A stretch of 59,354 nt of DNA from a virus. Both the position numbers and the translations under genes were made by a program. The notes beneath the pieces were generated by a model that saw nothing but the letters and a program-made list of their open reading frames with translations, did no database searches and was not told where the DNA came from. Of this stretch, positions 1 to 8,711 are shown piece by piece. The stretch is taken from IMG/VR virus record IMGVR_UViG_3300020021_000011, positions 1 to 59,354 of that record. One strand, given 5' to 3'. Position 1 is the stretch's first letter. Each line of letters starts with the position of its first letter.

Positions 1-204
1 ACATGGACTGCTAAATCTGTGATATATAATAATACACCTATTCTTATAACTACTATAGGTTTTATTATAAATGACTCAAAAGATTCTTTAGTAATAGCTT
101 CTACTATAGATCATGAAGATCATTGTATGAAAGGTGATTTGTGTATTATTAAAGCTACAATTAAGTCTATCAAGAAATTACCATTTATGTTTAAGTTTAG
201 GTAA
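1..204 (+). CDS. Small hypothetical protein, 3' part (gene continues from the window end)
   Basis: The frame is open from base 1 with no start of its own; codon 7 is a GTG. Joined to the last 30 bases of the window (59325-59354) it gives a continuous 77-aa protein that begins V-R-K-L-K-I-G-D-A-V-T-W-T. This is strong evidence that the window ends meet on a circular or circularly permuted genome. The product is small and soluble, with a hydrophobic beta-like core and Lys-rich end. I do not recognise the family. Confidence 0.8.
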   Translation, partial: TWTAKSVIYNNTPILITTIGFIINDSKDSLVIASTIDHEDHCMKGDLCIIKATIKSIKKLPFMFKFR

Positions 205-208
205 ATTT

Positions 209-427
209 ATGATAGATATAACTAACTTCACCATGAAGAATGATAAGATTGGTACTACAGTACTTATTAACTTAGTACTTGATATGGATACACATATTAT
301 TGATACAGTGGTATTAAATAAGCTCTATATAGGCTCTAATACTGAACATCTATTACTAATGGCTGAGTTAGAGGGTTATAAATATTACGTTAAGCAGGAT
401 AATAAACTTTTAGTAGGTGGGCAATAA
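209..427 (+). CDS. Hypothetical protein, 72 aa
   Basis: The frame is open from 134, but the ATG at 209 is preferred because it sits just after the previous stop (204) and avoids overlap. It runs to 427, sharing its last base with the start of the DNA polymerase gene, so the two are probably translationally coupled. The protein is mixed alpha/beta with a hydrophobic middle and no recognisable motif. Confidence 0.65.
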   Translation: MIDITNFTMKNDKIGTTVLINLVLDMDTHIIDTVVLNKLYIGSNTEHLLLMAELEGYKYYVKQDNKLLVGGQ

Positions 428-2490
428 TGCGTATCATAGTGGATATCGAAACAAGTTGGGCTATGGTTAATGGTCGAAGGTATCCACTTCCATTTGAAAC
501 GTCAAACCGTCTGGTTACAGTACAATGGCAGACTGAGAATGGGGATAAAGATATAGTAGTATTCAATCATAATGAATATATTATACAGGGACATGAAAAA
601 GCCAGAGTACAGGCAATGCTTGATTCAGCTACCCTACTTATAGGACATAATATTAAGTTTGATGTTATGTGGCTTAGAGAATGTGGATTTGAGGTTAAAT
701 GTCCATTATATGATACTATGATATCAGAATATATAAGGGCTAAAGGGCTTAAGTTAGACCTCTCTTTAAGGGGGAGCGCCGAGCGTAGAGGACTTACACC
801 CAAGCTGGATATACTGTCTAAATATATGGATGAAGGCGTTAACACTGATAGTATTCCTTTAAAAGAACTATGTGAATATGCTTTAGGTGATTGTCAGACT
901 ACATGGGAGTTATACAAATGGCAACAGGAGAATCCTCTTGCGGGAACTGCTAATGTAGAACAAATGATGAATGAGTTTGTGGACGTACTAATAACTATGG
1001 AACGTAATGGTACTTGTATAGATTTAGAGAAGCTTAATGAGATACAGACACAATATGAGCAGGAGTTTGTAGTCCTTGAGGCTAAGTTACAGGAACAGGT
1101 AAGAGATGTAATGGGGGATATGCCATTTAACCTTAGCTCAGGTGAACAGCTATCTCAGGTTATATATTCTCGTAAGATAAAGAATAAGACTGTATGGCGT
1201 GACTTATTTAATATAGGTACGGAGCTACGAGGTGCTGTATATAAGAAGAAACGTATATTTAAGATGTCTGACAATAAGTTTAAAGAGATTATACGTGACC
1301 AGACTAATAAAGTATTCCGTACAACACAATATATATGTGAGACATGTCACGGTAAAGGATTTATACGTAAGGTTAAGAAAGATGGTACTGAGTTTAAGAA
1401 AGATAATAGATGTTCATCCTGTAATGCTACTGGCTTTTGGTATATCAACGATACTCGCGTTGCTGGTTTCAGGATTACTCCAAAGAATACTGATTATATA
1501 TCAGATGGTGGGTTTTCTACTAATAAGAAGTTATTGTTAACATTAATGGATGATTCTAAGATAAATGATAAAGCTAAAGTATTCTTAAAGAACTATATGC
1601 GTTATGGGGCTATAAGTAGTTATCTTACTTCATTTGTGGATGGTATAAAGAATAATTGTAAAGGAAATATACTTCATGTCAACTTCAATCAATGTATTAC
1701 TGCTACTGCAAGACTTAGCTCAAGTAATCCTAACTTTCAGAATCTACCAAGGGATAAACAATTTCCAATCAGACAGACAATCATATCACGTTGGAAATCT
1801 GGTACTATCCTTGATTGTGATCTGGCTCAGCTTGAGTTTAGAGTGGCGGCTATTCTTTCAGGGGATTTAAAGGCAAGACAAGACATACTAGATGGGGTAG
1901 ATGTACATTCATACACAAGTAAGGTATTAACTGATGCAGGACAAGAGACTAATAGACAAGATGCGAAGTCACACACGTTCAAGCCTCTCTTTGGCGGGTT
2001 ATCTGGGACTGCCGCAGAAGTGGCTTACTACACCGCATTCCTTGATAAGTACTCACGCATTAAGGCATGGCATGATGAACTGTCAGACGAAGCTATTGCA
2101 AATAAAGAGATTATCAGTAAATCAGGAAGAATATATGCTTTCCCCACTGCTACAAGACAGAAGAATGGGAAGTCAAGTCAGTTTACACAAATAGTTAATT
2201 ACTGTGTTCAGGGATTTGCTACAGGCGATATTACACCGTGCATCATGATAGAAATGCAGAAAGAGATTATAGAACAGGGACTTAAAAGCTTAATAATATT
2301 AACTGTACACGATTCTGTAACAGCAGATGTTTATCCTGGGGAAGAAGAAGAAATGATTAAATTGTTTAAGAAAGTATTTGACAAAATACCTGAAATACTA
2401 TATAATAGGTTCTCGATTAAGATAGATATACCTATTGGGTATGAGTTAAAGATTGGTAGTAATTGGAGTTCAACAAAAAAGGTAGCATAA
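427..2490 (+). CDS. Family A DNA polymerase with 3'-5' exonuclease and a zinc-ribbon insertion
   Basis: Replicative polymerase of 687 aa. The N-terminal exonuclease shows Exo I (D6-I-E8), Exo II (H-N75-I-K-F-D79) and Exo III (Y151-A-L-G-D155). The polymerase domain has motif A (D463/D465 to E470, LAQLEFR), motif B (R510-x3-K514-x3-F518) and motif C (V-H628-D629-S). F518 occupies the O-helix position that is Tyr in T7 polymerase and Phe in E. coli Pol I. An unusual insertion in the thumb region (about residues 301-340) carries two CxxC pairs (C304/C307 and C329/C332) with DnaJ-like CxxCxGxG spacing. In T7 polymerase the thumb holds the thioredoxin-binding loop, so this may be a zinc-based processivity or partner-binding element (inference). 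No thioredoxin gene was seen. The identity as a polymerase is secure. Confidence 0.97.
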   Translation: MRIIVDIETSWAMVNGRRYPLPFETSNRLVTVQWQTENGDKDIVVFNHNEYIIQGHEKARVQAMLDSATLLIGHNIKFDVMWLRECGFEVKCPLYDTMISEYIRAKGLKLDLSLRGSAERRGLTPKLDILSKYMDEGVNTDSIPLKELCEYALGDCQTTWELYKWQQENPLAGTANVEQMMNEFVDVLITMERNGTCIDLEKLNEIQTQYEQEFVVLEAKLQEQVRDVMGDMPFNLSSGEQLSQVIYSRKIKNKTVWRDLFNIGTELRGAVYKKKRIFKMSDNKFKEIIRDQTNKVFRTTQYICETCHGKGFIRKVKKDGTEFKKDNRCSSCNATGFWYINDTRVAGFRITPKNTDYISDGGFSTNKKLLLTLMDDSKINDKAKVFLKNYMRYGAISSYLTSFVDGIKNNCKGNILHVNFNQCITATARLSSSNPNFQNLPRDKQFPIRQTIISRWKSGTILDCDLAQLEFRVAAILSGDLKARQDILDGVDVHSYTSKVLTDAGQETNRQDAKSHTFKPLFGGLSGTAAEVAYYTAFLDKYSRIKAWHDELSDEAIANKEIISKSGRIYAFPTATRQKNGKSSQFTQIVNYCVQGFATGDITPCIMIEMQKEIIEQGLKSLIILTVHDSVTADVYPGEEEEMIKLFKKVFDKIPEILYNRFSIKIDIPIGYELKIGSNWSSTKKVA

Positions 2491-2492
2491 AT

Positions 2493-3308
2493 ATGAGTAA
2501 AGCAGCAGCTAAATTAACGGAATCAGAAGAATATCTACAGCGTAAAATGCGTAAGACTGAGGAAAACCTTAAGTCACCATCTAAGAAACTTATCATTAAT
2601 ACATCAGCTATTGATGAGAATGGGAAGTCTATTAAACAGCATGTAGGTACTTTTCATATTGTGGGTACAGACTTGTATTCTGAAACTATCAGGTTTCGCC
2701 CATTATCCGCACTTAATAAACTTATTAAGATGACTAAAGGTAAGACTAAAGAAGGTACTGATACATGGAATTATGTAAATCAGACTATATTGTTTAGTAA
2801 CTATGGTGAAGTTATCTATGATGCTAAAGGTGGCACAGCTTGTGGTAAAGTATTCGGTGATGCACGTAAAGCCTTATCTCCAGCACAGGCAGAAGCTAAT
2901 AATGAGAAAGCTAAAAGCTTCATGTATCTATTCGGACTTGCTCAGTTTCCAGGTGAGAAAGAATGGCACTTCGTAGATCTTCGTGTTGGTGGTAAGCGTA
3001 TTATGGTTATAAGTGATGCTATATCTAATAAGAATATAGGTAAAACACACTTCATGAGTCAGTTTATTTATGATATGACTTGTATTGCTCAAGCAGCTAC
3101 TATTCATCCTAATCTTGAAATGAGATTGGATCAGAAAGCTGGTATACAGGATATAGCTAGTATTATTGATTATGATAATCAGATTAGTAACTATGTAGAA
3201 GAGCATAACTCCAGGATTATGGCTACCTTTAAGAAGTATAGCACACAAGCCGGCGCTATTGTTGAAGATGAAGAAGAAATTAATATTGATATTGGTGATG
3301 ACGAATAA
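2493..3308 (+). CDS. Probable ssDNA-binding protein
   Basis: 271 aa from the ATG at 2493, two bases after the polymerase stop; an upstream in-frame TTG (2463) would overlap the polymerase. The N-terminus is basic and helical, the middle looks beta-rich, and the C-terminus ends in a long acidic tail (EDEEEINIDIGDDE), as in phage ssDNA-binding proteins that use the tail to contact partners. Position directly behind the polymerase supports a replication role. No sequence family was recognised, so the call rests on the tail and context. Confidence 0.5.
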   Translation: MSKAAAKLTESEEYLQRKMRKTEENLKSPSKKLIINTSAIDENGKSIKQHVGTFHIVGTDLYSETIRFRPLSALNKLIKMTKGKTKEGTDTWNYVNQTILFSNYGEVIYDAKGGTACGKVFGDARKALSPAQAEANNEKAKSFMYLFGLAQFPGEKEWHFVDLRVGGKRIMVISDAISNKNIGKTHFMSQFIYDMTCIAQAATIHPNLEMRLDQKAGIQDIASIIDYDNQISNYVEEHNSRIMATFKKYSTQAGAIVEDEEEINIDIGDDE

Positions 3309-3333
3309 TTAACATTTAATAAAAGGATTTAAT

Positions 3334-3645
3334 ATGGCTACTAAGAAAAAGACTGCTACTATTGTAGATAAACTTGCATGTAATGAAGCTGCTAATATTG
3401 GTATAGATGTAACTAATTCACTAAATAATACGTCTAATGACTACAGACGTAGTGAAGCTTTGTCTATTGCTGTACGACTATTTACAGACACACCATTCAG
3501 GGAGATGCTAGAACCTAGAGTAGTAGGTGGTGAAATCCCAGATGTGCCTTTCTATAGTCTAACTACAGAGATTTATGAATTCCTTAAAACTGGTAAGTTT
3601 ACAGGATATAATAAGTTTCTTGAAAAGCAGAAAGATGCTGCATAA
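3334..3645 (+). CDS. Hypothetical protein, 103 aa
   Basis: Starts at ATG 3334 after an AAAGGA-type ribosome site (about 3322-3327). Lys/Thr-rich N-terminus followed by a mostly helical, mildly acidic body. It lies between the ssDNA-binding candidate and the exonuclease, so a replication or recombination accessory role is possible, but no motif shows it. Confidence 0.75.
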   Translation: MATKKKTATIVDKLACNEAANIGIDVTNSLNNTSNDYRRSEALSIAVRLFTDTPFREMLEPRVVGGEIPDVPFYSLTTEIYEFLKTGKFTGYNKFLEKQKDAA

Positions 3646-3649
3646 GAGA

Positions 3650-3669
3650 TAGCCTCACTGGATAGGCTA
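3650..3669. other. Short intergenic hairpin
   Basis: TAGCCT (3650-3655) and AGGCTA (3664-3669) form a perfect 6-bp stem with an 8-nt loop, just past the stop of the 103-aa gene and before the exonuclease gene. No T-run follows, so it is more likely an RNA processing or stability element than an intrinsic terminator. Confidence 0.35.
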
Positions 3670-3718
3670 AGTATGATGTGGTATTACCGTAGTAATTTAA
3701 AATGAGGAATTAGTCTTT

Positions 3719-4636
3719 ATGCCACATTATATTGAAGAAGCTATATATAAGTTTGTATCAAGCCCTAAGAAGCTTGACGATGATAAAGCATCGCTTATCA
3801 CGGGAAATAACAATATAAAAGATAGTTTACTAAAAGAACTCAGCTCAGAGTTTGCTGACAGAATCAAGGAAAGTACCATAAGACGGTACAGTAAGGATAA
3901 AGATGAGTCCTCTTTTAGTATTCGTATGTCTAATATTGGTCTGCCTATTCGCCAGCTGTGTCTCCAACGTGATAACGGAAGGGTCTCGAATCAGTCTTTT
4001 GCTATTAGTGGCTTTTATGGTGATATGCTTGAACATTTTACTTTGTTTCTATTAAAAGCTAGTGGTATTAATGTACAGGAAACTAATAAGAAGACTATAT
4101 TGGATGTTAATGGATACAAGATCCCCGGTGAACTAGATTTAATTATAGATGGTTCTGTATGGGATGTTAAGTCTGCATCTGATTACTCTTATGATATTAA
4201 GTTTGAATCTTATAAGTCTTTAGAAGATAATGATTCATTTGGGTATCTAGCACAGTTATTCGGATACGCAATGGCTGAGAATGTTCCTGTAGGTGGATGG
4301 ATAGTAATTAATAAAGCTAAAGGATTGATTAAAGTAGTACCAGTTCCTATTTCTATACAGAAAGCTTATAAACTCAAGTATATGCAAGAATTTGATGATA
4401 AGATAAAGCATATAACTACTGGCAAAGCTCCCCCACCATGTACTGGCGTCATTAAGGAGCAGTTTTACAAAAAAGATACAGGTAATTTAATACTTAATAG
4501 AGATTGTTTTTATTGTAACTATAAACAGCATTGTCATGAAAAATGCACACCATTAGATGATGTTAACTCTATTGCGCAAAAGAAAACACTTAAATATTAT
4601 ATAGGGGATATAAAATATCGTAATGCCAATGCTTAA
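3719..4636 (+). CDS. Cas4/RecB-like PD-(D/E)XK exonuclease with probable Fe-S cluster
   Basis: 305 aa. The nuclease core is readable: E105-H106 (motif I region), P-G-E-L-D140 (motif II), W-D149-V-K151 (motif III) and Q169 in a helix rich in YA. C81 plus a C-terminal C253-x2-C256-x5-C262 set matches the four-cysteine 4Fe-4S arrangement of Cas4 and AddB-type nucleases. The likely role is DNA end processing in recombination or replication, next to the ssDNA-binding candidate and an endonuclease VII homologue. The gene overlaps the next one by 14 bases. Confidence 0.88.
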   Translation: MPHYIEEAIYKFVSSPKKLDDDKASLITGNNNIKDSLLKELSSEFADRIKESTIRRYSKDKDESSFSIRMSNIGLPIRQLCLQRDNGRVSNQSFAISGFYGDMLEHFTLFLLKASGINVQETNKKTILDVNGYKIPGELDLIIDGSVWDVKSASDYSYDIKFESYKSLEDNDSFGYLAQLFGYAMAENVPVGGWIVINKAKGLIKVVPVPISIQKAYKLKYMQEFDDKIKHITTGKAPPPCTGVIKEQFYKKDTGNLILNRDCFYCNYKQHCHEKCTPLDDVNSIAQKKTLKYYIGDIKYRNANA

Positions 4637-5024
4637 AGGTTATAAATATAAATATTGTAAACAAGGGCATTTAATGTCTGAGAATGCTAAATCTAGTGGA
4701 AGAAAACGTAGATGTAAAATTTGTAATACTAAATCGTCTAAAGCAAGTGCATTAAGACTTAATTATAATATGACTATTGCAGATTTAGAAGCTATGAAAG
4801 TTGCACAAGATAATAAATGTGCCATATGTAAAGAAGTATTTATATTATCAAAGAATTGTCATATAGATCATGATCATAATTATGGAACCATTAGAGGATT
4901 GTTATGTTCTCATTGTAATCAGGGCTTAGGACATTTTAAAGATAACCCCCTTACACTAAAGATTGCTATAAATTATTTATTAGATAATATGAAGGAATTA
5001 ACAGAATGTCACTTAGACCGCTAG
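4623..5024 (+). CDS. Endonuclease VII-type HNH nuclease
   Basis: 133 aa. An N-terminal C-x2-C pair (KICNTK region) is followed by the endonuclease VII core: CAIC, then H-I-D-H-D-H, then G-T-I-R-G-L-L-C-x2-C-N-Q-G-L-G. This family resolves branched DNA in T4, and related phage enzymes act as nicking or homing nucleases. Context beside an exonuclease favours a recombination role, but mobility cannot be excluded. Starts inside the end of the exonuclease gene. Confidence 0.92.
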   Translation: MPMLKGYKYKYCKQGHLMSENAKSSGRKRRCKICNTKSSKASALRLNYNMTIADLEAMKVAQDNKCAICKEVFILSKNCHIDHDHNYGTIRGLLCSHCNQGLGHFKDNPLTLKIAINYLLDNMKELTECHLDR

Positions 5025-5179
5025 CTAAATCAATACAAGAGTTGTCTATTACCTTTGATCTACTTGGACTTGATTATCCAAGGCTGACAATAGATGTAGA
5101 TTCATATAGTAAACTATTAACTGAACTAGGCCTTAAGGGGTTACAAAGTCTGTACGGAATAGAAATAGAGGTGGTATGA
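5006..5179 (+). CDS. Small hypothetical protein, 57 aa
   Basis: ATG at 5006 lies inside the end of the endonuclease VII gene; the stop at 5177-5179 overlaps the next ATG (5176) in an ATGA arrangement. The chain of overlaps argues that it is translated. Leu-rich and amphipathic, with no motif. Confidence 0.6.
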   Translation: MSLRPLAKSIQELSITFDLLGLDYPRLTIDVDSYSKLLTELGLKGLQSLYGIEIEVV

Positions 5180-5328
5180 TATATAAGATAACATGCCTTA
5201 TAGGTAAGAAAGAGGAAACTAAGACTGTGTATACTAAAGGGGACGCAGTAGCTCATTATAGACTTAGACTAAGTGAAATGAGTTTTCCAGATGAAATATA
5301 TGTAGAAGAACTTAATGACGGAGAATAA
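5176..5328 (+). CDS. Small hypothetical protein, 50 aa
   Basis: Starts in an ATGA overlap with the previous gene. The sequence (MIYKITCLIG... to ...IYVEELNDGE) looks like a compact beta-alpha-beta domain with an acidic end. No family recognised. Confidence 0.6.
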   Translation: MIYKITCLIGKKEETKTVYTKGDAVAHYRLRLSEMSFPDEIYVEELNDGE

Positions 5329-5361
5329 GAATGTGGTGTAATTTAATAATGGAGGCGGCCT

Positions 5362-5562
5362 ATCCCAAGTCGTAGTCGTGCGCAGGCAAGATATATGGAG
5401 GAACTTCTTAACAATCCTCATAAAATTAAGCACTCAGGATTTACTCATGATGAAGTAAAGGAATGGGTAGAAGCTGATCGTGCTGGTGGTACTAAGAAGT
5501 TACCAGAACATACTAAGAAAAGTAGAAGTCCGAATTCTATTAATCAGCTATTGAAGAAATAA
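5362..5562 (+). CDS. Small basic protein, possible non-canonical ATC start
   Basis: The frame is open from 5350. The first in-frame ATG (5395) lacks a strong ribosome site and would truncate a P-S-R-S-R-A-Q-A-R-Y-M segment that resembles the PSKSxAQxRFM-type N-terminus of small phage proteins. A perfect GGAGG (5351-5355) lies six bases before an ATC codon at 5362. Starting there gives 66 aa beginning with Pro-Ser-Arg-Ser-Arg. The minimal alternative is 5395-5562 (55 aa). The C-terminus is Lys/Ser-rich. Function unknown. Confidence 0.55.
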   Translation: MPSRSRAQARYMEELLNNPHKIKHSGFTHDEVKEWVEADRAGGTKKLPEHTKKSRSPNSINQLLKK

Positions 5563-5563
5563 T

Positions 5564-5647
5564 ATGCATTTCCCTTTATATTATATTTATATACCATTAA
5601 TCCTGTTATATATAAGTATCATGTGTTACTACTGGAATAGAGACTAA
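5564..5647 (+). CDS. Tiny hydrophobic peptide, 27 aa
   Basis: ATG one base after the preceding stop. The peptide is almost entirely hydrophobic and aromatic (MHFPLYYIYIPLILLYIS...), as expected for a single membrane helix. No clear ribosome site, so translation is uncertain. Confidence 0.3.
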   Translation: MHFPLYYIYIPLILLYISIMCYYWNRD

Positions 5648-5680
5648 TATTAATAATTAATAAATAGAAAGGTTAATTTT

Positions 5681-5827
5681 ATGGCTGCAATACAACGTGG
5701 AAACAAGGGAACTCCTAAAATGGTTAATAAACTCCCTAAAGCTCGCGCCCCAAAGGTTAATTTAAAAGTACCTAAAGCTGTAACTGCCTCTAAAGTAAGA
5801 CAGCCTAAACCTGAATTACAGGAATAG
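5681..5827 (+). CDS. Small basic Pro/Lys-rich protein, 48 aa
   Basis: ATG at 5681 follows a GAAAGG ribosome site. The protein is rich in Lys, Pro, Val and Ala (KLPKARAPKVNLKVPKAV), probably disordered and nucleic-acid binding. It ends one base before nrdB, suggesting co-translation. Confidence 0.6.
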   Translation: MAAIQRGNKGTPKMVNKLPKARAPKVNLKVPKAVTASKVRQPKPELQE

Positions 5828-5828
5828 T

Positions 5829-6821
5829 ATGTCATTATTAAAGGAACGAATTGGTTATAAGCCTTTTAAATATGATTGGGCATATGAAGCTTGGCGTACC
5901 CAACAGTCTATACATTGGCTAGCTGATGAAGTTCCACTAGCTGATGATGTAAAAGACTGGAATAGTAAATTGTCTGTAGAAGAAAAGAATCTTCTTACTC
6001 ATATATTCAGGTTCTTTACTCAGGCAGATATAGAAGTCAATAACTGTTACATGACTAAATACGCCTCTGTATTTAAGCCTACAGAAGTAAAGATGATGCT
6101 TGCAGCTTTTGCTAATGCAGAAACTATACATATTGATGCTTATAGTCACCTGCTTGATACAGTAAGTATGCCAGAAGTAGAATATTCTGCATTCATGAAA
6201 TATAAAGCAATGAAGGATAAGTATGACTATCTGCATAGAGATACTCCTGATACTATTAGTGACTTGCTCATTACGCTAGCTACCTTTGGGGCATTTACAG
6301 AAGGTGTATCATTATTTAGTTCATTTGCTATGCTACTTAACTTTACCAGACAGAATAAAATGAAAGGTATGGGGCAGATAATAGCATGGTCTGTAAGAGA
6401 TGAAAGCCTTCATTGTGAGAGTATTATAAAGCTATTCCTTACATTACTTAAAGAGAATAGTAAAGATATAGATAGAGATGTACTTCATATAAAGATACTT
6501 GAAGTAGCAGAAGCTATAATACAACAGGAAGATGCTTTTATTGACTTAGCATTTGAAATGGGTGGAATAGAGGGTCTTACAGCAGATGAAATGAAGCAAT
6601 ATATTCGTTTTATAGCTGATAGGCGTTTATTACAGTTGAAATATAAACCATACTTTAAAGTCACCAAAAACCCTTTACCTTGGTTGGAAGAAATATTAAA
6701 TGGAAAAGAACACGGCAACTTCTTTGAAACAAGAGTCACAGAATATAGTAAATCAGCAACAACAGGTACATGGGAAGATGCGTTTGACTTTGGATCACTT
6801 CAGAGACTCTCTGCTCACTGA
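5829..6821 (+). CDS. nrdB: Ribonucleotide reductase small (radical) subunit, class Ia
   Basis: 330 aa. Generates and stores the tyrosyl radical used by NrdA to make dNTPs. The metal ligands align with E. coli NrdB: D67 (D84), E98 and H101 (E115, H118, in A-E-T-I-H), E158 (E204, in F-T-E-G-V), E192 and H195 (E238, H241, in D-E-S-L-H). The radical Tyr is Y105 (Y122). All are present, so the subunit should be active. It is followed directly by the large subunit gene, which overlaps its 3' end. Confidence 0.96.
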   Translation: MSLLKERIGYKPFKYDWAYEAWRTQQSIHWLADEVPLADDVKDWNSKLSVEEKNLLTHIFRFFTQADIEVNNCYMTKYASVFKPTEVKMMLAAFANAETIHIDAYSHLLDTVSMPEVEYSAFMKYKAMKDKYDYLHRDTPDTISDLLITLATFGAFTEGVSLFSSFAMLLNFTRQNKMKGMGQIIAWSVRDESLHCESIIKLFLTLLKENSKDIDRDVLHIKILEVAEAIIQQEDAFIDLAFEMGGIEGLTADEMKQYIRFIADRRLLQLKYKPYFKVTKNPLPWLEEILNGKEHGNFFETRVTEYSKSATTGTWEDAFDFGSLQRLSAH

Positions 6822-8520
6822 TTTCGGAAAAGCTACTTTATTAGATAGATATGTGTTAGAGGGTGAACCCCCGCAGGAACTATTTAGTAGAGTAGCCTTA
6901 GCTTTTGCTGATAATAAAGAACATGCACAGAGGTTATATGATTATATTTCACAACATTGGTTTATGCCTTCAACTCCTATTCTCAGTAATGGTGGTACTA
7001 AGCGCGGGCTGCCTATTAGCTGTTTTCTTAATGAAACTGATGACTCTCTTCTAGGAATTGTTAATCTATGGAATGAGAATGTCTGGCTTGCATCAAGTGG
7101 TGGGGGGATTGGTTCATACTGGGGAAACTTACGAGGGATGGGTGAAACGGTTGGGCAGAGGGGGGAGACATGTGGCATCGTGCCATTCATCAAAGTCATG
7201 GATTCACAAACTCTTGCAATTAGCCAAGGTAGTCTTCGTAGGGGCAGTGCTGCTGTTTATATACCGATTCATCATCCAGAAATAGAAGAATTCATTGATC
7301 TACGTAGACCGACAGGTGGAGACCCGCGTAGGAAAGCACAAGATCTGCATCACGGTATCTGTATAGATAATAAGTTTATGGAGGCTGTAGAAATAGATGA
7401 TGAGTATGAATTACTTAGTCCTAAAACTAAACAACCAATTAAATCTATTAATGCCCGTAGTCTGTGGATTAAACTTCTTACTACTAGACTTGAGACTGGT
7501 GAACCATATATTATATTTACTGATACTGTAAATGAGTTAAGATCTGATATATATAAGAGACTTAATCTTAATGTTAAGATGAGTAATCTTTGTTCTGAGA
7601 TCATGCTTGCTACAGGTAAAGACTATAATAACATGGATAGAACTGCTGTATGTTGTTTGAGTTCAGTTAATCTGGATTATTATGATTCCTATAAAGACAA
7701 TGAACAGTTCTTTGAAGATATACTTAAATTCTTGGATAATGTACTTACAGACTTTATAAATAATGCTCCTACTACTATGTCTAAAGCTACTTATGCTGCT
7801 TGGTGTGAAAGAAGTATTGGTTTAGGAGTAATGGGATTTCATTCTTATCTACAGAGTAAAGGCTTACCATTTGACTGTGCCATGGCTAAGTCTACTAATA
7901 TCAATATATTCAAGAATATAAGTAATAAATGTAATAAACTTAATATAAAGCTTGGTAAAGAACGTGGGGCCTGCCCTGATGGATTAGAATCGGGCATACC
8001 TAAAAGGTTTGCTAATGTTACTGCTATTGCACCCACTGCTTCTATATCTATAATAGCTGGTACTACTTCTCCTGGTATTGATCCGTGGACTGCTAATAGC
8101 TTCACACAGAAGACACTTAGCGGAAGCTTTAATGTCCGCAATCCTCATTTAGTTAAGTTATTGCAATCTAAGGATAAAGATACTAAAGAAGTATGGAGTA
8201 AGATAACTAGGGATGAAGGTTCTGTACAGGATTTAAACTTCTTAACTCAAGAAGAGAAAGATTTATTTAAGACTGCCTTAGAGTTAAATCCATACTGGAT
8301 TATTGAACATGCTGCTGATAGGACTCCTTATATAGATCAATCTCAATCTGTTAATATATGGCTACCAGCTAATATTAATAAGAAAGACCTAAACTTTGTG
8401 CATTATCTAGCATGGAAGAAAGGATTAAAGAGCTTATATTATTGTCGTAGTACTACTATTCAATCAGCAGATAAGATAAGTAAACAGATATCTTATGAGG
8501 AGTGCCTAAGTTGTCAGTAG
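6778..8520 (+). CDS. nrdA: Ribonucleotide reductase large (catalytic) subunit
   Basis: 580 aa from the ATG at 6778 (44-base overlap with nrdB); an upstream ATG at 6700 would add 26 Gln-rich residues and a 122-base overlap. There is no ATP-cone, so allosteric activity control is probably missing. Key residues from 6778: C82 (P-I-S-C-F-L), N270-x-C272-x-E274 (N-L-C-S-E) and C292/C293 (V-C-C-L-S-S), which match the E. coli C225, C439 and C462 positions. The C-terminal C-L-S-C-Q end provides the swinging thiol pair. It works with the adjacent NrdB to supply dNTPs for phage DNA. Confidence 0.95.
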   Translation: MRLTLDHFRDSLLTDFGKATLLDRYVLEGEPPQELFSRVALAFADNKEHAQRLYDYISQHWFMPSTPILSNGGTKRGLPISCFLNETDDSLLGIVNLWNENVWLASSGGGIGSYWGNLRGMGETVGQRGETCGIVPFIKVMDSQTLAISQGSLRRGSAAVYIPIHHPEIEEFIDLRRPTGGDPRRKAQDLHHGICIDNKFMEAVEIDDEYELLSPKTKQPIKSINARSLWIKLLTTRLETGEPYIIFTDTVNELRSDIYKRLNLNVKMSNLCSEIMLATGKDYNNMDRTAVCCLSSVNLDYYDSYKDNEQFFEDILKFLDNVLTDFINNAPTTMSKATYAAWCERSIGLGVMGFHSYLQSKGLPFDCAMAKSTNINIFKNISNKCNKLNIKLGKERGACPDGLESGIPKRFANVTAIAPTASISIIAGTTSPGIDPWTANSFTQKTLSGSFNVRNPHLVKLLQSKDKDTKEVWSKITRDEGSVQDLNFLTQEEKDLFKTALELNPYWIIEHAADRTPYIDQSQSVNIWLPANINKKDLNFVHYLAWKKGLKSLYYCRSTTIQSADKISKQISYEECLSCQ

Positions 8521-8711
8521 AAGATATCTTTAACTTATGCCTAAATAATAGATGGGCTACTCAAATTACTTATTTACCACACAAGGAAACACCTCATTTT
8601 ATATTTAAAGTAAAAGATGAGAAGTTACATAGAGATACCAGGTTAATAAAAGCCACTACATTAGAAGATATGTATATTTATTATTTAGAATTAGAGGAGA
8701 AATGGCAGTGA
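8511..8711 (+). CDS. Hypothetical protein, 66 aa
   Basis: A GTG at 8502 overlaps the ribosome site itself, so the TTG at 8511 is preferred: GAGGAG (8497-8502) lies eight bases upstream. The gene begins inside the nrdA end. The sequence (SVEDIFNLCLNNRWATQITYL...) looks like a small alpha/beta domain. No family recognised. Confidence 0.6.
   Translation: MSVEDIFNLCLNNRWATQITYLPHKETPHFIFKVKDEKLHRDTRLIKATTLEDMYIYYLELEEKWQ

Noticed and set aside
1232-2194. Other-frame reading frames inside the DNA polymerase gene
   Set aside because: No ribosome sites and unlikely compositions; they are shadows of the polymerase frame.
6700-6777. Longer NrdA start at 6700
   Set aside because: Would add 26 Gln-rich residues encoded by nrdB sequence and a 122-base overlap; the ATG at 6778 is simpler, though 6700 is not excluded.
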